Program-made: the position numbers and the translations under genes
Shown: piece after piece, positions 1 to 6,317 of the stretch
How the letters are laid out: each line of letters starts with the position of its first letter
Numbering within the stretch: position 1 is the stretch's first letter
Notes under the pieces: generated by a model
The model's database searches: none
What the model was told of the DNA's origin: nothing
The model's input: the letters and a program-made list of their open reading frames with translations, nothing else
Assembly: GCA_947177005.1 (NCBI GenBank)
Contig: CAMWSZ010000119.1
Coordinates: 1-7,980, forward strand
DNA from: an uncultured Clostridia bacterium
Lineage (GTDB): Bacteria; Bacillota; Clostridia; Oscillospirales; Oscillospiraceae
Direction: 5' to 3'
Length of the DNA stretch: 7,980 nt

Positions 1-73
1 TCTTAGGGGCAAAATATTTGCAGTTGTTGTAAGTTTTTCCCATTTAGGCGCTTCAAAATTCAGACTCTATCCG

Positions 74-103
74 GATTTGAACTGCCGACCTCATCCTTAC
101 CAA
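74..103 (-). other. tRNA-Thr(GGU) 3'-half remnant, putative attachment site
   Basis: The minus strand reads TTGGTAA (a seven-base anticodon loop with anticodon GGT), GGATG (3' half of the anticodon stem), AGGTC, GGCAG and TTCAAATC (T-loop). From memory this 30-base run equals the same part of clostridial tRNA-Thr(GGU). It is not a working tRNA: the 5' anticodon strand is GGGTG instead of CATCC, and the sequence after the T-loop (CGGATAG) cannot pair with GGCA of the T-stem. A block that starts exactly at the anticodon loop and runs 3' is what tyrosine recombinases leave at the far end of an element inserted in a tRNA gene. No integrase is in the window. Confidence 0.6.
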
Positions 104-146
104 CACCCAAATTGAATTTCTCATAACATTTTCCGCTTATTTATAG

Positions 147-180
147 TCGTTTCCGCTCCAGCACAAATCGTTTCCAGCAC
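147..180. repeat. Short direct repeat pair next to the tRNA remnant
   Basis: TCGTTTCCGCTCCAGCAC (147-164) and TCGTTTCCAGCAC (168-180) share TCGTTTCC and CAGCAC, differing by a five-base insertion. Further GTTTCCA copies occur at 204-210 and 259-265. Lying 45-160 bases from a putative attachment core, they could be arm-type recombinase binding sites, but they are short and may be chance. Confidence 0.35.
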
Positions 181-543
181 TTTTTAAAGGTAGGGCCTCC
201 GGTGTTTCCAGAGCTGTCTGTGGCTGGTTATGTGGTCAGAAACCCTTGTAGCACTTGAGTTTCCATGCCTGAAGCAATATTGTTCCAGGCCAAGAAAGGG
301 GGCAAATTTAAATCAGACCACCTAAGCAGACTGTCAACTCAGTGGGAATATCAAGCGATGAATTGCACCAGTGTCTACAATGAGAAGCGACTTTGATCGT
401 AAGTATTGCATGATTTATCAAATTTGTTCGGTAGGTAATAGCTGCGAAAAAGTAATACTTCGGTATGGATTGCTCCCGCGGGTCAGCATATTTAAGTTAT
501 CATATCCCAATACCTTTACTAAATTAGAAATTTGGGTTCCATT

Positions 544-580
544 TGCCTGCTTATCATGATAAAAGATTATTTATCAGGCA
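544..580. repeat. Inverted repeat and palindrome at the 3' end of the operon
   Basis: TGCCTG (544-549) and CAGGCA (575-580) form a six-base inverted repeat around the TAA (569-567) of the tandem-GHKL gene. The perfect 12-base palindrome TTATCATGATAA (551-562) lies within. In the direction of transcription no T-run follows (the minus strand continues AATGGAACCC), so it is not a standard intrinsic terminator. It may be a weak 3' hairpin. Confidence 0.3.
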
Positions 581-3500
581 TAGAGCGCAAGATTTCTTGA
601 ATTTCCGCAAGGTGCGTAGCAGTAAAGCGGATGCTTTCCTTCCCGATTGCTACATCAACGCAGCCGCCGACAATCCTCGCCGCCTTGAGCGCCGCAACAA
701 AGGGAGCTTCACGACCGCGTTTACCTTTTGGCGCATTGGCAAATCGTATTGCTTCAAACTTTTTGCTGCATTCAAGACACAACGCAACTCTTGTTTGAGG
801 GAAAAAGTATCGAGGGGCGGCAATGATATTGTTTACTTCCATCAACTCATAAGGCTTTACCTTGCGGCACATTTGACAAAAGCAGCGCCCATGGACACCG
901 TCAGGGGTGTATTTTTTCAGCGTCTGTTCGCGAACAGTTCTGTCATCAAGTCCAAACTCCCTGCCCGATGAGTCTCTCGCCTTATGGACTGTGAGCTCGA
1001 CTTTTCGTGCCACGATTTTGATTGGATTATTCAGCAGTGTCTGAATGTGCTTTCTCAGCCTTCCCATGTTTGACACCGGATTCTCTGGGAATTCGAGATC
1101 ATCGTCATCTTGGCCGGATTGCATTGTAATGTATTCAAGGCCGTATTCATCAATCAGGTCATCGGACAGTTGACCGTTGCGGTGAAAATTTCTAAGAATT
1201 TCTTCGCCGTTTTCAAAGTAATCATCGGTAAAGTCTTCAATATCATCTTCTGTCAAATCCTCAACATACAATATATCCTGATAATGAATCTTCGACAATA
1301 GATGATATTTTAAGTATTCCGCCAATTGCCTGCACTCGTCATGCACGGCGATCGACAGCACAATGCCGGACCGGAAATATCCCATCGGTTCGTTGCAGAT
1401 AAATACTCCTGTATCGATAATTTTTCCAAGCTGGTTCCTGAGGGGAATAAATTCTCTCATACCCATCAAGATCTCTTGTGATCGATATCGTACAAAAGAA
1501 CCCTTAAAAAATTCTTCCATTAGATATTTATAGATTTCAGCAGTATCGCTTCCGCGGATGATATCTCGTAGCCCGTCATTATAGCGGCTGCGTTCCCATT
1601 CGGCGTTCATCTCATTGATGTTTACGCCAAATATCTTCTCACAGGTCGATTTAGGCAGGATACGCTCATTCAAAACATAGTAATTATGCTCTGACTTTGT
1701 GCAGTTTTTCTTGACAAAGATCACATCGTCTTTCCATGGAATGTATTGCGTCTGATTCCCCTGTACGCTGAATACCGGAATGATGGGAGCTTCTTTCAAG
1801 GATAGCAGATATTCTTCCGGAACACTTTGCAAATAGGCATAAAAACTTTCCCGGAAAATATCATTTTCAATATAGTTGCCTGCATATTTCTTCAACAGCG
1901 GGATCACCTGCGCGAATGGCGCCTCTACACAGCCCATTGCATTCAGATTGGAATCGAAGGATTCGTCCCTTGGAATATCCAATACTGTCGTGGCGGGGAT
2001 TGCGCCAAAGCAACCGGCCTCAAACAAATAATTCGCTGCTTCGGGGAAACGGTACGCAGCGCTGCTCTTGACCGAAACGAATACGCTTCTTTCAAAAGTC
2101 GGCAGCAGGTTTGCTGTCCTGACCTCCGATAAGAAGTCGTATTGGTTCAGATACTCACAGTCAGAAAAATCATTCGTATATACCGTTTGTGTCCCCTGGC
2201 GGCGAGGAACAAATCTGACCAAGCGCAAAACCTTATGCCGGTCATTGCGCTTTATTTCATCCATGATGGAAAGCAATGATGCGTATACCTCTGCCCTGAC
2301 ACGATCATTCCATAGGCGGCTTCCAAACTCGATTTCTTCTCTTGAGGTGGTCAGCATAAACGGGGCGTCAACCACAAGCGGAATCTTGATCCTGTGCCTT
2401 GTAGGCAGACCGCAATACAGAGGATAGTCCTTCGCCGCGCCCTTATCCGGGATATAGCAGACAATGCTTTGGCCGCTGGAAATACTGCGCAATCCATTTT
2501 CTCTTTCCCTTAAGGCTTCATCACTCATCGAAAAATGATGAATGAAACGCCTGAATGTGTGCTGCCGTTTGTTAATGGTAACCGTCCGGATATTGTCGGA
2601 ATCCTCAATTGTGATGAAGGTATTGTTGATCCTGATTTTACGGAGTTTTCTGAGACACAGGCAGAACTCCAGCATGTCCTTTTCGCTGTAGTTGGACAAC
2701 CGGATCCCCTGTTTCAAAACAATCTCCATCCGTGTTCCGAGAGTATTATCATGCTGGTCCTTTAAGCTTTCCGGGATCGTGGGCGCTTTTGCAAGCAAAG
2801 AAAAATGATACATTCCGCTATGAATCCGCACCTCAGAGGCGATCGAAAAAATTGTTTTGAAGCCTACACCCTTTTCGCCAATTTTGGCAGCATCCTGATT
2901 CATGAGATGGGCTTTTGTAGATTCACCAATCGCGGTGATCGACCGAATATTTCCCCGGGTAAAACCAACCTCATTATACTCTGTGACGATCTTCGATTGG
3001 TCCTGGCGTAAGGAAAACTCCGGAACGATGCCCTCTCCATATTCACAATCATCAGCATTTTGGAGCAGTTCTTGAATAAAGCGCACAGGGCTTATGCCTG
3101 ACCGCAATATCAGGTCAATATAATTTTGATATTGCTGTTTTCCGATGGCATCTCTGCCAAGCTGGCGGTTATTCCGTAATTCACGAAGGTAATCTTCGGC
3201 ACTGCCTTCGTCGGACTCCGAGAGCCGATTCAAGCGATCGGATATTTCCTTGTGCTTCATTCTGATGGAAAAAGTATCTTTACTATCCACCGCATAGCAA
3301 AATGTGGAGAAGGAGGTCAACGGGTTCCTTACAGACAGCACAAGCGCGTTATAACACGGAAAATACTGATCTTCCCCGATATCGATCAGCACACACTTTT
3401 CTTGACACCATCTCAAATATCTCTCAACGGCTTTTGGAGTTTCGCTTAGCTTAAAATCCTGATACAAGGCGTCTTGAATCGGCGTTTGCATCGCGGACAG

Positions 3501-5282
3501 GACCCGATACACGGGCCGCCTTCCCGCTTGCAGACATTTTTTTGCATATTCGCCAAAAAGCTTTGCAATGTCCTCATATCGCATGAAAAGGCCAACCTGC
3601 TCCTGCGTCAATTCAAATGTCTCTGACGGGATATTAGACTCCATAGGATGAAACTCAGCCGCATTCAGATATTGCAAGATCCGCCCTGTCTTTGCCGGAT
3701 CTTTGAGCGCGATAGAAAACAACCGCTGATAAATATTCCGCTCGCTCTGAATTCCAATGTTGGCAAATGATTTCTGTTTAGGAAACGTAAAAAGTTCTTT
3801 TGAAAGAGGCAGTAAAAAATATGCCTCCTCGGGCTCGTAGATTTCCTCTGCGCTGTCAAAGCAGAATACTTTATCAATGTCAACAAAGTGTTCGCTGCTG
3901 GTAAAGAAAATCGGCAGTTTGGAAAAATGCCCTCCTTTGAACGATTCCTGGGAACTAAGACACTTTTCTTTTCCGTTGTTATCTGCAAACAAGCTTCGGT
4001 TCACGCTTGGCAAATATGCTATAATGTCATTCTTAATGATTCTCGCCCAATCCTGATACGCATAGTCCAACAGTTCAGATGAGTATCGGATGGCGTCCCG
4101 GAACCAAATGTTATTCTCCTGAGGATCAACGAATTCTCTGGATGCGTCCAGCTTAAATGGAACATGGCAGACCACAGGTACATTGAAACGAAGCTGGGTT
4201 GGCAGGAAAGAATATAGCGCTCCATTTCCAACAGTGTCCAAATACTCCGGGTAAGGAAATACAACCTGTAAGGTCATTGGTTTGCCGCCGTTACTGCCCA
4301 CCTTTGTTTTCGCGCCATATCGTGATTTGCAGGCGGCTTCACCAAAGACGACAGAAGATGTATAACGGGTGCAGTAAATTTCTTCTACGACATTTCTCTC
4401 TAAGCCCAGTTCATAATCATGGAGATCGACCGAAATATGTACGTCCTCATCCTTATAGAATTTTGATGAGACGGGGTTGCCCGGCCTGCTGACTCGGAAT
4501 TCCATTGTTCGGAATTCATCATAGTACATCCTGAGAGAAGTCAGCTTATTGAGAAAGAGAAGGGGATTTCTGCTAAATAAAGCATCCTTATTGCAATATT
4601 GCTCCTTTATTTCACTATAAATACTGCTGGCTTTCCCTCCCGGAACAGACAATGTCATCTCCGTTCCAGGACAATACTCGTGCGTTTGGTAGCTTGCAAT
4701 CGGTATTGTAAAGTTTTCTTTATGTAATTCAAAGGAGAACCAGCCGCTGCGAATCAAAACGGTATTCGTAACGCCAAAAACAGACTTAAAGCCAATGCCC
4801 TTTTCACCGATCTCATTTTTTCCGGCGGATACATTCTTCGCAGCCTCGGCGATGCCGGTAATGGCAAATACGTTGAATGGAGTAAAACCTTCCTCGTTGT
4901 AACGAAGCACGATCTTGTCGTGGTTAAAGTCAAAATGAATGTCCAGAGAATGGTCCTCAGTATTGGCAAATTCACAGTCATCTACATTTTGAATTAACTC
5001 AAAGATGAAGCGGAGGTTATTCGAATACAGGCCATCCTCCCCGACCGACAGCAAAGAATTGAGCAGTTGAGGATAGTTATCACCGTGGAGCTTGTCCGCT
5101 TCCGCAACGCCTTCACGGAATTTCCTCAGCAACGACAAGAAATCCTGCGCATTCGTCAGCGAAGCTATTTCCACCGCTTCCACCGACTTTAACCCGTCCC
5201 GCAATTCCTCTAATTGCTGTAATGTGATATCCGCCCGCTGCATAGCTCCGAATTTCTGAAAAAGTCGATCCAGTAGGGCCAT
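567..5282 (-). CDS. Giant protein with two sacsin/NO VEIN-like GHKL ATPase modules and a C-terminal CxxC zinc motif
   Basis: A 1571-residue, presumably cytoplasmic protein with no signal peptide or membrane segment that I can see. Residues 1-65 are helical and charged. GHKL module 1 (about 70-390) has the N box FELIQNVDDC (E95, N99, D101/D102), the G1-like YNEEGFT (128-134), the lid IGEKGIGFKSVF (158-169), the strand TEMTLSVP (207-214), and a sacsin-type tail YSFLPTQLRFNVP...DASRE (357-383). Module 2 (about 715-990) repeats the order: IQELLQNADDC (E738, N742, D744/D745), YNEVGFT (769-775), IGEKGVGFKTIF (801-812), TRMEIVL (850-856) and GLPTRHRIKIP...TTSRE (958-982). Residues 991-1330 are unassigned. 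Residues 1341-1362 are about half Asp/Glu. The C-terminus has CQMC (1469-1472), EVNNII (from 1482) and CLEC (1502-1505), like an HNH treble clef without its histidines. Hsp90-type ATPases change shape on ATP binding; here a sensor or switch partner for the SNF2 motor is inferred. It starts 3 bases after the helicase C-terminal frame and ends with TAA. Confidence 0.92.
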   Translation of the reverse strand: MALLDRLFQKFGAMQRADITLQQLEELRDGLKSVEAVEIASLTNAQDFLSLLRKFREGVAEADKLHGDNYPQLLNSLLSVGEDGLYSNNLRFIFELIQNVDDCEFANTEDHSLDIHFDFNHDKIVLRYNEEGFTPFNVFAITGIAEAAKNVSAGKNEIGEKGIGFKSVFGVTNTVLIRSGWFSFELHKENFTIPIASYQTHEYCPGTEMTLSVPGGKASSIYSEIKEQYCNKDALFSRNPLLFLNKLTSLRMYYDEFRTMEFRVSRPGNPVSSKFYKDEDVHISVDLHDYELGLERNVVEEIYCTRYTSSVVFGEAACKSRYGAKTKVGSNGGKPMTLQVVFPYPEYLDTVGNGALYSFLPTQLRFNVPVVCHVPFKLDASREFVDPQENNIWFRDAIRYSSELLDYAYQDWARIIKNDIIAYLPSVNRSLFADNNGKEKCLSSQESFKGGHFSKLPIFFTSSEHFVDIDKVFCFDSAEEIYEPEEAYFLLPLSKELFTFPKQKSFANIGIQSERNIYQRLFSIALKDPAKTGRILQYLNAAEFHPMESNIPSETFELTQEQVGLFMRYEDIAKLFGEYAKKCLQAGRRPVYRVLSAMQTPIQDALYQDFKLSETPKAVERYLRWCQEKCVLIDIGEDQYFPCYNALVLSVRNPLTSFSTFCYAVDSKDTFSIRMKHKEISDRLNRLSESDEGSAEDYLRELRNNRQLGRDAIGKQQYQNYIDLILRSGISPVRFIQELLQNADDCEYGEGIVPEFSLRQDQSKIVTEYNEVGFTRGNIRSITAIGESTKAHLMNQDAAKIGEKGVGFKTIFSIASEVRIHSGMYHFSLLAKAPTIPESLKDQHDNTLGTRMEIVLKQGIRLSNYSEKDMLEFCLCLRKLRKIRINNTFITIEDSDNIRTVTINKRQHTFRRFIHHFSMSDEALRERENGLRSISSGQSIVCYIPDKGAAKDYPLYCGLPTRHRIKIPLVVDAPFMLTTSREEIEFGSRLWNDRVRAEVYASLLSIMDEIKRNDRHKVLRLVRFVPRRQGTQTVYTNDFSDCEYLNQYDFLSEVRTANLLPTFERSVFVSVKSSAAYRFPEAANYLFEAGCFGAIPATTVLDIPRDESFDSNLNAMGCVEAPFAQVIPLLKKYAGNYIENDIFRESFYAYLQSVPEEYLLSLKEAPIIPVFSVQGNQTQYIPWKDDVIFVKKNCTKSEHNYYVLNERILPKSTCEKIFGVNINEMNAEWERSRYNDGLRDIIRGSDTAEIYKYLMEEFFKGSFVRYRSQEILMGMREFIPLRNQLGKIIDTGVFICNEPMGYFRSGIVLSIAVHDECRQLAEYLKYHLLSKIHYQDILYVEDLTEDDIEDFTDDYFENGEEILRNFHRNGQLSDDLIDEYGLEYITMQSGQDDDDLEFPENPVSNMGRLRKHIQTLLNNPIKIVARKVELTVHKARDSSGREFGLDDRTVREQTLKKYTPDGVHGRCFCQMCRKVKPYELMEVNNIIAAPRYFFPQTRVALCLECSKKFEAIRFANAPKGKRGREAPFVAALKAARIVGGCVDVAIGKESIRFTATHLAEIQEILRSMPDK
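768..884 (-). other. Degenerate HNH-like zinc finger at the end of the tandem-GHKL protein
   Basis: Residues 1467-1505 read CFCQMC, then MEVNNIIAAP, then LCLECSKKFE. The spacing (C-x2-C, a short hydrophobic strand, then LC-x2-C) matches the treble-clef fold of HNH nucleases, where one expects roughly LEVHHI and LCxxCH. Here both histidines are Asn (N1484, N1485) and the last position is Ser. Zinc binding by the four cysteines is likely. Nuclease activity is unlikely unless other residues substitute; DNA or protein binding is an inference. Confidence 0.55.
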
Positions 5283-5285
5283 ATA

Positions 5286-6257
5286 TTACATCTCCTCTAC
5301 AACAATGATGCCGTTCGCCAAGAGGGTAGTATGAATATCTGAACGTGTTTGATCCGCTTGAATGCTTGCTGCTCTTTTGTCAAAATCAGCTTGAACTGTC
5401 TCCAATTCGCCCATTTTCATTCGCTTTATCTGGTCATCAAAAGTATCGCTAATTTGCTGCTCCAACGCTCTGACTCTGTTTCGATGCGTATTTTCAAGAC
5501 TTTCGAGCCTAAACATGGCTGTGTTCGCCGCATCAGAAAGATACTTCTCCTTTGCGGCCTTCCACTCCTGCGCATGGAGCAATTCCAGGGCATCCCAAGA
5601 CGGGTCGTGCTCCACTTGACCCGTCAGTTCCGTAGGGCTGCTCTCAAGGATGTCAGGCAACTCACGTGAAATCGCGGCGTTCTCGCATATGGTCACAAGG
5701 CGGGAATAAGGATTGGAGCCGGTATATCTCCACGCATAGATGGAGAAGGGATAGACTCCGACCGGAAGCGTATCGGACCGATGCTTAATCTTCAGATATG
5801 AAGTATTTTCAGCCGTAAAGTACTTAGCCGCCTGTCTTGCGAACGGATGCAGCGCGGTAATGAACAGACTGTCTCGATTTTTGGATGCGGATTCAGCGTC
5901 AAATGTAATGGAAATTGTCGCCTTTTTGCCGCTTAAATAGTTTTCCCATGTCCGTCTTACCGCACTTCTAACTCCTTGCAGATTCCGCAGGTCTGCCAGA
6001 ATGGCGGCCCTTGCGTCAGCGGATAGGCGCAAGGTTTTATTTGCGCTATCGCCCAGAATATACATTCCGGAGCCGATTCTCTCGTTGAGGTAGTGCGTAA
6101 TAAGCAGTTGAATCGTTTGCTGCGTCAACCACGGATTTTCCGCTCTGCGAATCTCCTGTGTGGTTGTAAATTCGGAAAGGTCAAACCCAAACAGTTCTTT
6201 TTCTTCATCTTCCAAGCGGTTCATTTCCATGATTTTACGAACCTCGTTGTCGGCCAT
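5286..6257 (-). CDS. C-terminal domain of the SNF2-type helicase, separated from the motor by an in-frame TAG
   Basis: This 323-codon frame is in the same phase as the upstream helicase (ATG at 6257 lies 1635 bases, 545 codons, below the GTG at 7892). The 19 codons between the TAG and this ATG also read as protein (RFVLDSRLSDSECIKKLEQ). They lead into MADNEVRKIMEMNRLEDEEK and ELFGFDL, a helical linker I recognise from the region after motif VI in large DrmD-like helicases. Residues 131-190 carry LFITALHPFARQAA and VGVYPFSIYAWRYTG, again like the C-terminal domain of those proteins. Residues about 224-303 are charged and probably coiled coil. The ATG at 6257 has no Shine-Dalgarno sequence. A better internal start is the ATG at 6230 (codon 10), 11 bases after GAGG (6245-6242). 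The end, GAG GAG ATG TAA, contains the ribosome site of the next gene. It may be made by read-through, by reinitiation as a separate subunit, or not at all. Confidence 0.8.
   Translation of the reverse strand: MADNEVRKIMEMNRLEDEEKELFGFDLSEFTTTQEIRRAENPWLTQQTIQLLITHYLNERIGSGMYILGDSANKTLRLSADARAAILADLRNLQGVRSAVRRTWENYLSGKKATISITFDAESASKNRDSLFITALHPFARQAAKYFTAENTSYLKIKHRSDTLPVGVYPFSIYAWRYTGSNPYSRLVTICENAAISRELPDILESSPTELTGQVEHDPSWDALELLHAQEWKAAKEKYLSDAANTAMFRLESLENTHRNRVRALEQQISDTFDDQIKRMKMGELETVQADFDKRAASIQADQTRSDIHTTLLANGIIVVEEM
5292..5297 (-). promoter_or_regulatory. Ribosome binding site of the tandem-GHKL gene
   Basis: GAGGAG on the minus strand lies 9 bases before the ATG at 5282, inside the last Glu-Glu codons of the upstream frame. 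Stop codon (5288-5286) and next start are only 3 bases apart. This fixes the start of the large protein and argues for translational coupling of the two genes in one operon. Confidence 0.85.
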
Positions 6258-6314
6258 CTGTTCAAGTTTTTTAATACACTCACTGTCGGAAAGCCTGGAG
6301 TCAAGGACAAACCT

Positions 6315-6317
6315 CTA
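6315..6317 (-). other. In-frame amber (TAG) codon splitting the helicase gene
   Basis: The minus strand reads GCC GCA CAA ATC TAG AGG TTT GTC CTT: helicase codons, one TAG, then uninterrupted codons in the same phase for 342 residues to the TAA at 5288-5286. A single C-to-T change (CAG to TAG), or a change from TAT/TAC, would explain it. The only two other gene ends in the window are both TAA. I see no convincing hairpin directly 3' of the codon that would suggest programmed recoding. Alternatives are a nonsense mutation, a sequencing error, amber suppression, or TAG read as an amino acid. Confidence 0.85.

Larger units (their letters stand above)
1..566. other. Non-coding left flank, no convincing gene
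   Basis: Apart from the tRNA remnant and the repeats, I see no supported gene. A 43-codon plus-strand frame (265-396, beginning MPEAILFQAKK) and a 62-codon one (371-559) have no ribosome site and no recognisable family. The first could be a decayed fragment of a mobile-element gene, but nothing proves it. On the minus strand, bases 1-53 stay open in one frame (for example APKWEKLTTT), too short to judge. This stretch is best read as island-boundary DNA. Confidence 0.5.

Noticed and set aside
74..103. A functional tRNA gene
   Set aside because: Neither the anticodon stem nor the T-stem can pair, and there is no acceptor stem or D-arm around it.
265..396. 43-codon plus-strand frame beginning MPEAILFQAKK
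   Set aside because: No ribosome site, no recognisable family, short length; at most a decayed fragment.
475..482. CCCGCGGG palindrome
   Set aside because: Eight bases only, without a partner site or context giving it a role.
371..559. 62-codon plus-strand frame in the left flank
   Set aside because: No Shine-Dalgarno, atypical composition, no family resemblance.
544..580. Intrinsic terminator after the operon
   Set aside because: The stem is only six bases with a 25-base loop and no T-run follows in the direction of transcription.
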